DNA of 64,000 nt from Pseudomonadota bacterium (GTDB taxonomy: Bacteria > Myxococcota_A > UBA796 > CAJQPC01), in assembly GCA_024228935.1 (NCBI GenBank), contig JAAESX010000255.1, positions 49,473 through 113,472 of the forward strand. Direction: 5' to 3'. Below are positions 26,227 to 36,511 of this stretch, in pieces. The position numbers were made by a program, and so were the translations under genes. The notes under the pieces are model-generated. The model saw only the letters and a list, made by a program, of their open reading frames with translations. It was not told the origin of the DNA and searched no databases. How positions within the stretch are numbered: position 1 is the first letter of the stretch; each line of letters starts with the position of its first letter.

Positions 26227-29200
26227 ATGAAGTGGGCACGCTGGCTGGTCGACCATCCGACCACCGTCCTCGTCGCTGTCATCGCGATGCTGATCTTCGG
26301 GATCAGCGCCTACGCGACGCTCCCGCGCGAGTCGACACCTGACATCACCATCCCCGTCGTCGTCGTGACGACCCCGTACATCGGGGTCTCGCCCGAGGAC
26401 ATCGAGACGCTCGTCACGATCCCCATGGAGCGCCAGCTCAAGGATCTGAAGGACGTCGACAAGATGACGAGCACCTCGTACGAGGGCGCCAGCTCGGTCA
26501 TCCTGGAGTTCAACCCGGACAAGGACGTCGACGACGCGCTGCAGAAGGTGCGCGAGAAGGTCGACGCCGCCGAGAACGACCTGCCCGAGGACGCCGAGGA
26601 CGCCATCGTCTCGGAGATCAGCTTCTCGGACATCCCGGTGCTCATCGTCAGCATGACCGGGCCCCAGGACGAGGAGGAGCTGAAGGGCCTCGCCGACGAC
26701 CTGGCCGACGATCTCGAGGCCATCCCCGGCGTGCTGGACGTGAAGGTCTCGGGCGGGCTCACCCGCGAGATCCAGGTCCTGGCCGACCCGGACCGCATGA
26801 CGCTGTACGACGTCAGCTTCAACGACATCCTGTTCGCGATGCGGAACGAGAACGTCAACGTGCCCGGTGGCAACGTCGACGCCGACGCCGTGAACTACCT
26901 GCTGCGCATCCCGGGCGAGTTCGAAGAGGCCGGCGACATCGCCGAGGTCCCCATCAAGAACGTGGGCGGCCAGACCGTCTTCGTCCGCGACGTCGCCCGA
27001 GTGGTCGATGGCTACGCCGATCGGGCCACCTACGCCCGGATGAACGGCACCCCGTCGATCTCGCTGTCGATCCAGAAGCGGGTCGGCGAGAACATCATCG
27101 AGGTCGCCGACGAGTCCCGGATCGTGGTCGAGGCCGCGGCCGCGGACTGGCCCGAGGGCGTCGAGCACGCCTTCCTCGCGGACCAGTCTCGCGAGATCAA
27201 CGCCATGGTCGGCGAGCTCGAGAACAACATCCTGAGCGGCCTGATCCTGGTCGTCGGGGTCCTGCTGTTCTTCATGGGCTTCCGGAACAGCTGGTTCGTC
27301 GGGCTGGCGATCCCGGGCTCGATGCTCGTGAGCTTCATGGTGCTCCAGGCCCTGGGCATCACGCTCAACATGGTCGTGCTGTTCAGCCTGATCCTGGCGC
27401 TCGGCATGCTCGTCGACAACGCCATCGTCATCGTCGAGAACATCTACAGACACGTCGAGCTGGGGAAGACGCTGAAGGAGGCCTCGATCGTCGGGGTCTC
27501 CGAGGTCGCCATCCCGGTGACGACCTCGACGCTCACGACCGTGCTGGCGTTCGCGCCCATGCTGGTCTGGACCGGCATCATGGGCGAGTTCATGGGGTAC
27601 CTCCCCAAGACGCTCATCATCGTGCTGAGCTCGAGCCTGCTGGTCGCGCTGGTCATCATCCCGACGGCCACGAGCCGGTGGATGAAGGCCCAGACGGTCG
27701 CGGTCGATCTGTCCGATGGGGACGTCCCGACCGAGGGGCTCTACGGCAAGTTCCTGGGCATCTACAAGAAGGTCTTGGAGTGGTCGATCGACCACCGCTA
27801 CCTGAGCTTCTTCGGGGTCGGAATCCCCTCGCTGATCGGCACGTTCGTCATCTACGGCGTGTTCAACCACGGGACCGAGTTCTTCCCCCAGACCGAGCCC
27901 GCTCGCGCCATCGTCCAGGTCACGGCCCCGCACGGGACCGAGATCGAGGTGACCGACAAGATCAGTCGGCAGCTCGAGATGGTGCTGGACACCGAGGCCG
28001 ACGTCGACACCTACATCACCGAGGTCGGCGTGGCCGCCGGTGGCGACGGGTTCGGCTTCGGCAGCAGCAGCGTGCCGCACAGCGCGCGCATCACGGTCGA
28101 CTTCAAGCCCACCGCCGGCAAGGCTCGCGAGGGCGAGGAGATCCGCGAGGGCAGCAGCTTCGACGCCATCGAGCGCGTTCGGCAGACCGCGACCGAGGTC
28201 GTGGGCGCCAACGTGCTCGTCGACAAGATCCAGGAGGGCCCGCCCGTCGGGCTTCCCATCTCGATCGAGATCAAGGGCGACGACCAGGAGGTCCTGGGCG
28301 AGGCCGCCGCCGACGTGAAGCGGCAGCTGGCTGGCATCGAGGGCGTGGTCGACATCAGCGACGACTACAAGGTCGGCCGTCCTGAGCTGCGCTTCGACGT
28401 CGACCGAGCCGCGGCCAAGCGGGTCGGCGCCAACACCGTCGGGGTGGCCAACACCATCCGAACGGCAGTGGCTGGGAGCAAGGCCTCGGTCCTGCGCCAG
28501 GGCGACGAGGAGTACGACATCATCGTCAGCCTGGATGAGCGCTACACCCAGGACATCCCGTCCATCTTGGCCCTTCGGGTGCCGGGCAAGGACAACGTGA
28601 TGGTGCCGCTCAGCACGCTCGCGAGCGTCGAGACCCGCGGCGGCTCGGGCAGCATCAAGCACAAGGACCAGGAGACCGTCGTGACCATCACGGCGGACGT
28701 GGCCGACGGCTACCGCGTGGACCTGTTGCAGGCCGAGGCCGCCGAGCTGATGGCCAACTACGACGCCCCGGAAGGGGTCCGTCTCGGGGCCGGCGGCGCC
28801 AACGAGGAAGAGGCCAAGGCGGCCGCGTTCCTGCTGCGCAGCTTCGGCATCGCGCTGGCGCTCATCTTCATGGTGCTCGTCACCCAGTTCGACTCGGTCA
28901 CGCGCCCGTTCATCATCATGATGAGCGTCATGCTGTCGCTCATCGGCGTGCTGTGGGGCCTGCTGCTCACCGGCACGCCGTTCGGCATCATGATGACGGG
29001 GGTCGGCGTCATCTCGCTGGCCGGCGTCGTCGTGAACAACGCCATCGTGCTCTTGGACTACGTCCAGGTCATGCGAGAGCGTGGCAACGACGTGCGAACC
29101 GCGCTGGTCAACGCCGGCCTGGTGCGCTTCCGTCCGGTCATCCTGACGGCCATCACCACGGTGCTCGGCCTGTTCCCGATGGCCACCGGCATCAGCTTCG

Positions 29201-30714
29201 ACTTCCGGAAGTTCTCGCTCATCGTCGGCGGTGACAGCGCCCAGTTCTGGGGGCCGATGGCCGTCGCGGTCAGCTTCGGTCTGATCGTCGCGACCATCCT
29301 GACGCTGGTCATGGTGCCGACGATGTACTCGATCACCGAGGACATCGTGAACCTCATCCGCCGCATCTTCGGGCTCGACAAGAAGAAGGTCGTGGCGGCC
29401 GCAGCGGCGAGCTCGGTCGTGGTGCTGCTGGCGCTGGTCCCGGGCGTCGCGAACGCCCAGACCGTGACGCTGGACGACGCCCTGTCGGCCGCCCAGCAGA
29501 ACAACCTCGACCTGAAGATCCTCGCGGAGAACCAGGTCCAGGCCAACGCCCAGATGGGCCAGGCGCTGAGCACGCTGTCGCCGAAGCTCAGCACCGGCGG
29601 GAACTACACGTACAACAAGGACGAGATCGCGTTCACGATGGACATCACCGAGTCCATCCCCGACGAGTTCGCCGAGTTCTTCGAGGACGTCGAGCCCACC
29701 GAGCCGACCATCATCCAGAAGCAGCAGTACTGGGACGCCAACGTCTCGGTCATCCAGCCGCTGTTCAACGCGCCGGCGCTCCCGCTCCTGCGCGGCGCCA
29801 AGGCCCAGAAGGCCAGCGTCGGCCTGTCCATCGAGCACCAGACGGCCCTCGTCGAGCTCAGCGTGACCCAGAGCTACTACATGCTCGTGGTCTCGCGCGA
29901 TGGGTACGGGCTCGCGCTCGACGCCGTCGACAACAGCAAGGCGCACCTGGACCTGGCGCAGAAGCAGGTCTCGGTCGGCGCCGCGCCCCCGCTCGCCGCC
30001 ATGCAGGCCGAGGTCGCGGTCTACCAGGCCGAGCGGACCCTGGCGGACGCCAAGGTGCAGCTCGAGCAGGCCGAGGAGCAGTTCGCGCTGGTCACCGGCC
30101 TGTCCCGGGACTCGCAGGTCCAGATGCCGCCCATGCCCACCGTCGTCATCGGCTCGCTCGACGAGGGACTCGACGCCGTCGGCACCCGCTCGGACATCCA
30201 GGCCAGCCAGCTCCAGGCCGACATGGCTCGGTACCAGCAGCGCGCCGACCAGCTGGGGTGGCTGCCCAAGGTGGACGGCCGCTTCACGTACTCGTGGACC
30301 GAGAACACGGGCTTCTCCGGCGACCCCGAGTGGTGGATGGTCACGGTCGGCGCGACGTGGATGCCGTGGGACGGCGGCTACCGCCTGAACACGAACAAGC
30401 AGTACGCCAGCCAGGCCCGACAGGCCGACTTCATGCGGCAGAAGACCGAGCTCGAGGCCAGCCAAGAGGTCCGCGTCGCCTGGGAGAGCTGGCAGAAGGC
30501 CGAGACGAGCTACGCACTGGTCGAGCGGCAGCTGGCCCTGGCCGAGGAGTCGCTGGTCCTGGCCACGCGAGGCTTCAAGGCCGGCGCCAACAGCTGGCTC
30601 GAGGTCCAGGACGCCGAGCTGATGGTCAACCAGGCCAAGCTGGGGATGCTGAGCGAGCGGATGGCGCGGGATCTCGCGGCTGCCCAGCTCGAGGTCGCTG
30701 TGGGGGCGTACTGA
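26227..30714 (+). CDS. RND efflux permease fused in frame to a TolC-like outer-membrane protein
   Basis: A 1495-residue fusion. Residues 1 to about 1048 are an AcrB/HAE-1-type RND permease: TM1 in DHPTTVLVAVIAMLIFGISAYA, the TM4 motif GMLVDNAIVIVENI, two large periplasmic loops and the final helices ending MVPTMYSITEDIV. Then comes RRIFGLDKKK, a hydrophobic stretch and LVPGVANA|QTV, a complete signal-peptide-like unit with predicted cleavage after residue 1077. Residues 1078-1495 are a TolC-type outer-membrane factor (DDALSAAQQNNLDLKILAENQ at its start, long coiled-coil helices). No stop or frame change separates them. RND-TolC fusions are known in Bacteroidota CusA-type proteins. The best internal start is GTG at 29392, but it has no good ribosome binding site. 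Confidence 0.88.
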   Translation: MKWARWLVDHPTTVLVAVIAMLIFGISAYATLPRESTPDITIPVVVVTTPYIGVSPEDIETLVTIPMERQLKDLKDVDKMTSTSYEGASSVILEFNPDKDVDDALQKVREKVDAAENDLPEDAEDAIVSEISFSDIPVLIVSMTGPQDEEELKGLADDLADDLEAIPGVLDVKVSGGLTREIQVLADPDRMTLYDVSFNDILFAMRNENVNVPGGNVDADAVNYLLRIPGEFEEAGDIAEVPIKNVGGQTVFVRDVARVVDGYADRATYARMNGTPSISLSIQKRVGENIIEVADESRIVVEAAAADWPEGVEHAFLADQSREINAMVGELENNILSGLILVVGVLLFFMGFRNSWFVGLAIPGSMLVSFMVLQALGITLNMVVLFSLILALGMLVDNAIVIVENIYRHVELGKTLKEASIVGVSEVAIPVTTSTLTTVLAFAPMLVWTGIMGEFMGYLPKTLIIVLSSSLLVALVIIPTATSRWMKAQTVAVDLSDGDVPTEGLYGKFLGIYKKVLEWSIDHRYLSFFGVGIPSLIGTFVIYGVFNHGTEFFPQTEPARAIVQVTAPHGTEIEVTDKISRQLEMVLDTEADVDTYITEVGVAAGGDGFGFGSSSVPHSARITVDFKPTAGKAREGEEIREGSSFDAIERVRQTATEVVGANVLVDKIQEGPPVGLPISIEIKGDDQEVLGEAAADVKRQLAGIEGVVDISDDYKVGRPELRFDVDRAAAKRVGANTVGVANTIRTAVAGSKASVLRQGDEEYDIIVSLDERYTQDIPSILALRVPGKDNVMVPLSTLASVETRGGSGSIKHKDQETVVTITADVADGYRVDLLQAEAAELMANYDAPEGVRLGAGGANEEEAKAAAFLLRSFGIALALIFMVLVTQFDSVTRPFIIMMSVMLSLIGVLWGLLLTGTPFGIMMTGVGVISLAGVVVNNAIVLLDYVQVMRERGNDVRTALVNAGLVRFRPVILTAITTVLGLFPMATGISFDFRKFSLIVGGDSAQFWGPMAVAVSFGLIVATILTLVMVPTMYSITEDIVNLIRRIFGLDKKKVVAAAAASSVVVLLALVPGVANAQTVTLDDALSAAQQNNLDLKILAENQVQANAQMGQALSTLSPKLSTGGNYTYNKDEIAFTMDITESIPDEFAEFFEDVEPTEPTIIQKQQYWDANVSVIQPLFNAPALPLLRGAKAQKASVGLSIEHQTALVELSVTQSYYMLVVSRDGYGLALDAVDNSKAHLDLAQKQVSVGAAPPLAAMQAEVAVYQAERTLADAKVQLEQAEEQFALVTGLSRDSQVQMPPMPTVVIGSLDEGLDAVGTRSDIQASQLQADMARYQQRADQLGWLPKVDGRFTYSWTENTGFSGDPEWWMVTVGATWMPWDGGYRLNTNKQYASQARQADFMRQKTELEASQEVRVAWESWQKAETSYALVERQLALAEESLVLATRGFKAGANSWLEVQDAELMVNQAKLGMLSERMARDLAAAQLEVAVGAY

Positions 30715-32087
30715 TGTGGTTTCTCACCCTGGCCTGTACCGCCGGCGACGGCGTCCTCCCAGACACCGGCACGCCCGAGGACTCCGGGACGCTCCCCGTC
30801 GATCCGGACGTGTACCGCTTCACTTCGGCGCTCACGGGCGAGGACTCGGTCGACTACCGCGACCAGGTCCTGGGGCACCTGTTGATCGACGACATGCACC
30901 GGACCATCGGGGACCTGACCGACGCGATCGATCTGGGGGACCAGGCTCCGGCCGACGGCGACGTCGAGGCGATGCTGACGTTCTACCTGGACTTCGACGG
31001 GAGCACCGACGGCCAGGTGCCGCATGACTCGGACACCGAGCTGGCGACCACGAGCACGGTCTACGACGACATCTCGACCACGGGCAGCCTGGCCCCCTGG
31101 ATCGCCGGCAACGACGCCGACGGCCAGACGAACGACTGGACGACCGGGCTGGTCGGGGCCAACGCCACGAGCCCGGAAGCGCTCGTGCGGGACTGGATCG
31201 GCGAGCTCGACGACCTGGCTGCGGCCCGGGCCGCCGGCGAGATCCCGACCACGCCGGACGGACGACCGATCGCGCTCGTCCACGTCACCGCGGACGGGCG
31301 GGACCTGCAGGTGCTCCTGCAGACGTTCCTCCGCGGCTCGATCGCGTACAGCCAGGCGATGGACGACCAGCTCGACCACGACTGGGACGAGCTGGGGCTG
31401 CTGGCGGACCACACCGGGCTGGCCGACGGCGAGGCGTACACCGACCTCGAGCACGCCTGGGACGAGGCGTTCGGCCACTTCGGGGCCAGTCGAGGCTACG
31501 GCGGCTGGACGGACGAGCAGATCGTGGGGCGGGCCCTGGACGTCGACGAGGACGGCGCCATCGACCTGACGAGCGAGCACTGCTCGGGCCACAGCGTCCA
31601 CGCGGCCGAGCGGGACCTCGTCGCCGCGTCGGACTTCACCGCCCAGGCGTTCGACGGCTTCTTCGCCGGCCGCTGGCTGCTGGCCCGAAGCGCAGGCGGC
31701 TGGCTCCAGGACTTCGAGCTCCAGGAGCTGATGGGCTACCGCGACGACGTCGTCGCGGGCTGGGAGGGCGCCATCGGCGCGACCCTGATCCACGAGCTGA
31801 ACGCCACTCTGCAGGACACGACGGCGCTCGGCACACCGGACCACGTCTTCGAGGACCACGCCCGGCACTGGTCCGCCGCCAAGGGCCACGCCCTGACCCT
31901 GCAGTTCAACCCGCGGTCGTCCGTCTCGGACGAGGACCTCGCGACGCTTCACGAGCTGCTCGGGGACGCGCCGGAGCTCGACGACGTCGACGCCGCCAAG
32001 GCTGATCTGTTGGCGGCTCGCACGCTGGTCGCGGACGCCTACGGGTTCGAGGACGTCGGAGACGACGCCGGCGAGGACGGCTGGTAG
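30714..32087 (+). CDS. DUF4856 family lipoprotein
   Basis: A 457-residue lipoprotein starting MWFLTLAC, Cys at residue 8, with a Thr/Asp/Gly-rich linker. The body matches the DUF4856 pattern: VYRFTSALTGEDSVDYRDQVLGHLLIDDMHRTI, then AYTDLEHAWDEAFGHFGAS and the C-terminal GEDGW. A paralogue at 40137 shares the same motifs and ends GENGW. ATG overlaps the stop of the RND-TolC gene by one base. DUF4856 proteins are usually found with imelysin and TonB receptors, so its place behind an efflux pump is unusual. The molecular role of the family is not known. Confidence 0.8.
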   Translation: MWFLTLACTAGDGVLPDTGTPEDSGTLPVDPDVYRFTSALTGEDSVDYRDQVLGHLLIDDMHRTIGDLTDAIDLGDQAPADGDVEAMLTFYLDFDGSTDGQVPHDSDTELATTSTVYDDISTTGSLAPWIAGNDADGQTNDWTTGLVGANATSPEALVRDWIGELDDLAAARAAGEIPTTPDGRPIALVHVTADGRDLQVLLQTFLRGSIAYSQAMDDQLDHDWDELGLLADHTGLADGEAYTDLEHAWDEAFGHFGASRGYGGWTDEQIVGRALDVDEDGAIDLTSEHCSGHSVHAAERDLVAASDFTAQAFDGFFAGRWLLARSAGGWLQDFELQELMGYRDDVVAGWEGAIGATLIHELNATLQDTTALGTPDHVFEDHARHWSAAKGHALTLQFNPRSSVSDEDLATLHELLGDAPELDDVDAAKADLLAARTLVADAYGFEDVGDDAGEDGW

Positions 32088-32099
32088 CCGGCGCTCGGG

Positions 32100-34170
32100 T
32101 CAGCCCCGGCCGAGCCGCCGTCGGAGCAGAGGGTCCTCGACCTGGCGTCCCGCGAAGGCATCCGCGATAGCGCCCGTGGCCAGGGGCCGGGTCTCCTCGA
32201 CGATGCGACGCACCTGCTCGGGATCGTCCAGGATCCGCGACAGGATCAGTCCGGCCGCGGCCACCGTCGGGTCGTCCCGCCCACGCGTCGCCAGGTCCAG
32301 CGCCTGCCGGGCGAACCGGCGCCGGGACTCGGGGAGCAACCAGGCCAGCTCGACCAGGGCCCGCGCCGCCCAGCCCGGCTCGTCGAGCTGCAGGAATCCC
32401 TCGTGTGCCCGTCGGGCCAGGTCGGTGGCCTCGGAGCCGCGATCCAGCGCCGCAGCGACACGCGCCAGGTGGAGGCAGGTGGCCAGTGCAACCCGCTCAT
32501 TGGTGTGCTCGCCGAGCCGGTCCTCAGCCTCGAACCAGGCACGCCGAGCACGCTGCCGGGCGCCGTCACGGACGTGGTCCAACGCCGTGAGCGCAGCGCG
32601 GAGCCCCAGCAGGTCGGCGCCGTCATCGTCCGGGAGTTGGACAGGCGCGGTGCCTGACAACCGGGTGCGCGCCTGGTCGATCGCATCGTCCAGACGCTGG
32701 TCGGAGACGCTCCGGGCCGCGCGCCGGAGGACCTTCAGTCCGAGCCCATACGGCCCGACCCCGGAGCAGATCGTCCAGACGGCCAGAGCCAGCTCGGCGC
32801 TCGGCGCATGGGCGAACGCCGCCTGCAGGTTGTCCAGATCCGCGCGGGCCCCCGCGGGGTCGACGCGCAGGGTGCCCAGGTCGTCGCCCCACCTGCCGAA
32901 CCAGTCGGCGTGCCGGCCCCGTGCGTCCTCCTCGAGCCCTCGCTCCTCGACGAAGCGGCGGACGCTGACGTAGAGCGCGAAGCGCTGCCCCTCGCGTCGG
33001 AACACCAGGCTGCGGTCGACGAGCCGGGCGACGAGCCGGAGCGCCGGGGCCTCGAGCACCGCGCTGGCCGCGTCGAGCGTGAAGCCCCCTCGGAAGACCG
33101 CCAGCTTCCGAAGCGCCAGCTGCTCGTCCTCGTCGAGGAGATCCCAGCTCCAAGCCAGCGCCGCGTCCATCGACGCCTGCCGCCCGGTCTCGCCGTCGGC
33201 GGTCAGCACCGAGCCCGCGTGCTCGTGCAGCAGGGTCTCCAGCGCTTGGAGGTCCAGCACGCCCATGTGCGAGGCCGCCAGCTCGATGGCCAGCGGCAGT
33301 CGATCGAGCTGCTCCAGGACGCCGTCCAGCTGCGCACCCTCGTCGCCCGGGAGCCCCGCGCGCCGGGACCACAGCGCGCGCGTCCTCGATCGGGAGCGGC
33401 CCCACCGGGACCACCTGTTCGGCCGCGAAGCCAAGCGAATGACGGCTCGTGGCCAGGACGCGGAGCTCGGGCGCGATGAGCAGCCACCGCTCGACCAGCC
33501 CACTCCCGTCGAGCTGTTCGAGGTTGTCCAGGTTGTCGAGGATGAGCAGCAGCTCGCCCATCCGACCCAGCTCGCGCCCGATCTGTTCGACGGCCAGCGA
33601 GCCCACGCTCACGCGCAGCGACCCCGCGACAGCGATGCACGCCTGGAGCGGAGCCGTGGCCTCCTCGAGCCGAACGAACAAAGTCCGGTCGCCCAGCTTC
33701 TCCCGGGCGAGCCGCGTCTTCCCGGCCCCCCCCGGTCCGACCAGGGTGACCAGGGTGACCAGGCGCGCGCCTTGCGCGAAGGCCCGCTCGATCGCATCGA
33801 GCTCGTCCCGCCGACCGACGAGAGGATCGATGGCGGCGGCCTCCTGGGCCGGGGCCGCTCGGGCGACCAGCGTGCGAAGCCGAAAGCCCCCGCCGTAGAC
33901 GGTGAACAGGTGGTCCGGCTCGCGAGGGTTCCGCTCGATCTTCTTGCGCAGCCGCGCCACGGCGTTGGCGATGGCGCGGGTCTGCACGGTCGGCGCGTAG
34001 CCCCAGACCTCGACCAGGAGCGCCTCGTGCGTGACCAGCTCGCCCGGCCGCTCGGCCAGGTAGCGCAGGAGCGCGACCTCCTTGGTCGTCAGCTTCAGCT
34101 CGTCGTCGCCGCGAACCACCCGTTCGCGGTCGAGATCCACCACACAGCCGGTCAGTTCGAGCACGTCCAT
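32100..34170 (-). CDS. Winged-helix/NB-ARC-type ATPase regulator (SARP/AfsR-like), frameshifted at 33374-33382
   Basis: Reading from ATG 34170, an OmpR-type winged-helix DNA-binding domain comes first (LTTKEVALLRYLAERPGELVTHE... VYGGGFRLRT), then a STAND/NB-ARC ATPase with Walker A VGPGGAGKTRLA and Walker B-like LLLILDNLDNLEQ. At PIEDARA the frame fails. The correct continuation (LWSRRAGLPGDEGAQ, then LDRLPLAIELAA, a conserved NB-ARC motif) is in another frame that runs on to 32100 with TPR-like helices. Adding one GC unit to the run at 33374-33382 restores about 690 residues. It is divergent from a Ser/Thr kinase gene that is also frameshifted. Confidence 0.72.
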
Positions 34171-34182
34171 CTCGGCGGGGAG

Positions 34183-34188
34183 GATAAT
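34183..34188 (+). promoter_or_regulatory. -10-like hexamer GATAAT for a leaderless GTG start
   Basis: GATAAT ends 7 nt before GTG 34196. On the opposite strand the overlapping TATCCT (34186-34181) lies 10 nt before ATG 34170. The 25-bp gap between the two regulators may therefore carry both promoters. Confidence 0.42.
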
Positions 34189-34195
34189 CCGCGCC

Positions 34196-35720
34196 GTGAC
34201 CGGGACGCGCCCACGACGCCACGTACGCCTGCTCGAGCTGCTCGGGCGCGGCACCTTCGGCTCTGTCTTCCTGGCGGAGATCCATGGGGACGACAACTTC
34301 GTCCGGCGCGTGGCGGTGAAGCTGCTCACGGACGAGCTCCTGGCGCCCGAGGCCGCCGTCCGCCGCCACCGCGACGAGGCCCGCCTGCTCGGCCGGCTGA
34401 ACCACGAGAACATCGTCCGGGTCCAGGACCTGGCGCGCATCGGCGACCGCCAGGCCGTCATCATGGAGTACGTCGAGGGGGTCGACGTCCGCGAGGTGCG
34501 CCGCAGCGGTCCCGTCCCTCCCAAGGCGGCGCTCGAGTTCGTGGCGGACGTGGCGAGCGCCCTGAACGCCGCTTGGAACGCGCCCGATCCGACGACCGGC
34601 GACCCGCTGCGGGTGGTGCATCGGGACATCAAGCCGGGGAACATCATCCTCACGGTGGACGGCAGCGTCCGGGTGCTGGACTTCGGCGTGGCCCGCGCCG
34701 AGTTCGACCGCGAGGAGCGAACGCGCTCCAGCAGCGGATTCGGCACGCCTCGCTACATGGCCCCCGAGATCTGGCTGGGCGAGGCCACCGGCCCGGCGGT
34801 CGATGTCTACGCGCTCGGTCTCTGCCTGTACGAGCTGCTGACCGGCGGCGAGGGGAGCCGCCCCCCCGAGCAAGGCCGACGCCGTGGACACGTGGCGCGC
34901 CGAGCTGCTCGACGTGGCCGAGGACAAGGTCGTCGCCCTGGACTGCTGCGACGACGTGCTCGCCCTGCTCGACGAGATGCTCCGCTTCGAGGCCGACGCA
35001 CGCCCGACCGCGGCCGAGGTCGCCCGGCGAGCCCAGCGCCTGGTCGACGGCATCGTCGGGCCGGGCCTGCGGTCCGTGGCGCGAGCGCTCGTGCCACGGC
35101 TCATCGACGAGCGTCGCGACCGCATGACCCGCAGCCTGGGCGCGGCGGCCGGGCTGATCGACCGGGACTTCGAGCTCGAGGCCGTCACGCTCGAGCCGAC
35201 CCGACGGACCCGCGAGCTCATCGAACAGGAGCCCCCGCAACCGGCCCCGAGCCGCTGGCCACTCGTCCTCGCCGTCCTGGGCATCGGGATCGGCGGGGTG
35301 CTGGTCGGCAAGCTCGCGTTCGCACCGGACCCGATCGAGGAGCCCGTCGAGGTCGCGGCGCCCGAACCGGTCGAGGAGCCCATCGTCGAGGAGCCCATCG
35401 AGGAGCCCACCGTCCCGGAGCCCGCCGTGGTCGAGGCGGCCCCGAGAGACCCCGTCGACGCCCCGGAGCCCCCACCTGCCGAGCTGCACGCGGTGCGCAT
35501 CAACAGCCAGCCGTGGGGCGCCGAGGTGCTCGTCGACGGCAAGCGGATCGGCACCACGCCGATCATGTCCGCTGGGCTCGCCGCCGGCGCTCGGTCCGTC
35601 ACGCTACGCTTGGGCGACGCCAGCGTCACCGGCTCGTTCGTGGTCGGCCCGGATCGACCGGACAAGCTGACGTGGACCGTGGGAGAACCGTCGTGGCAGC
35701 TGGACTACTCCTCGCCCTGA
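34196..35720 (+). CDS. Serine/threonine protein kinase with transmembrane helix and PEGA domain, frameshifted at 34861-34867
   Basis: From GTG 34196 an eukaryotic-type kinase domain is clear: GRGTFGSVFLA (P-loop), AVKLL (Lys), HRDIKPGN at 142-149, DFGVA and GTPRYMAPE. A run of seven C at 34861-34867 throws the reading frame off inside the C-lobe. With six C the protein continues as KADAVDTWRAELLD through the end of the kinase domain, one membrane helix (WPLVLAVLGIGIGGVLVGKLAF) and a Pro/Glu linker to a periplasmic PEGA domain (RINSQPWGAEVLVDGKRIGTTP), about 507 residues in total. A C7 tract could be a sequencing error or a slippage switch. The gene is divergent from an NB-ARC regulator and overlaps the next gene. 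Confidence 0.75.
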
Positions 35721-36511
35721 TCGGCGGCGCCGAGGCCTGCGAGGACCTGGGCGCGCTCGTCGGCGGCATGGAACAACAGGTGCTCGCGCTCGAGCCCGCC
35801 CGCGCGCTCGAGCTGCTCGAGCAAGGCGAGGACGCGCTGGCCTGCCAGCCCGTCGCCGACCCCGAGCTGTTGGCGCGGATGTGGATCGCGGCCGGGCTGG
35901 CGGATCAGCTGAGCGGGCGCGACGGCAGCGGCTACTTCAAGACCGCGCACCACACGCTCCCCACCTACTGGAGCCCCGCGTTTCCCGAGGACATGCGCCC
36001 CAGCACCATGAGCCTCGACGGTTCGGGCACGCTGGGCGTCCATCCCGTGCCGTCGAGTCAGGGTGTGTGGCTCAACGGGGCCGGCTGGACCCCGCCGGGT
36101 CCCGTCCCCGCGGGCCGCCACCTGGTCCAGGTCGCTCCGGATGACGGCGCCCCGACCTACACCCGGTTCGTCGTGCTGACCTCGGGCGAGTCGCTCGACT
36201 TGTCCACCGGCCTGCGCGAGCCCGTGCCGGTGCTGCCCGACGAGGACATCCCGCTGACCACCGAGCCCCTGCCGGTCGTCGAGCCCCCGGCGCAGCGCTT
36301 CAACCGTCCCCTGGTGGCGGCGGCGCTCGGCACGGCGGCGCTCTCGGGAGCCAGCGCCGGACTGGCGCTGAAGCAGAACGGCGACATGCGCGCGGCCCCC
36401 GACAAGACGACGCTCGATCAAGAGCTCGCCCAGCAGAAGGGCTGGGCCGCGACCTGCTACGGGGCCGCCGGCGCCAGCGCGGTGCTGCTGGGCGCGAGCG
36501 TGGTCTTTTGA
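35693..36511 (+). CDS. Hypothetical exported protein with two C-terminal membrane helices
   Basis: A 272-residue protein. GTG 35693 gives the signal-like AAGLLLALIGGAEA and has GGGAG seven bases upstream, although it lies 28 bp inside the end of the kinase gene. The middle has VHPVPSSQGVWLNGAGWTPPGPVPAGRHLVQV, a PEGA-like module. Two hydrophobic segments near the C terminus (LVAAALGTAALSGASAGLAL and a final GAAGASAVLLGASVVF) are membrane helices. Position between a membrane kinase and an outer-membrane porin suggests an envelope role in the same operon. Confidence 0.62.
   Translation: MAAGLLLALIGGAEACEDLGALVGGMEQQVLALEPARALELLEQGEDALACQPVADPELLARMWIAAGLADQLSGRDGSGYFKTAHHTLPTYWSPAFPEDMRPSTMSLDGSGTLGVHPVPSSQGVWLNGAGWTPPGPVPAGRHLVQVAPDDGAPTYTRFVVLTSGESLDLSTGLREPVPVLPDEDIPLTTEPLPVVEPPAQRFNRPLVAAALGTAALSGASAGLALKQNGDMRAAPDKTTLDQELAQQKGWAATCYGAAGASAVLLGASVVF

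Noticed and set aside
29392..29394. GTG as a separate start for a TolC gene
   Set aside because: It is inside an uninterrupted frame with no stop of the RND part and no convincing ribosome binding site. The fusion reading is simpler, though the alternative is stated.
26170..30465. A 1431-residue open frame on the minus strand opposite the RND-TolC gene
   Set aside because: The plus strand encodes clear RND and TolC motifs. In very GC-rich DNA the antisense frame is often free of stops, and this one shows only low-complexity Asp/Val/Gly/Arg/His sequence.
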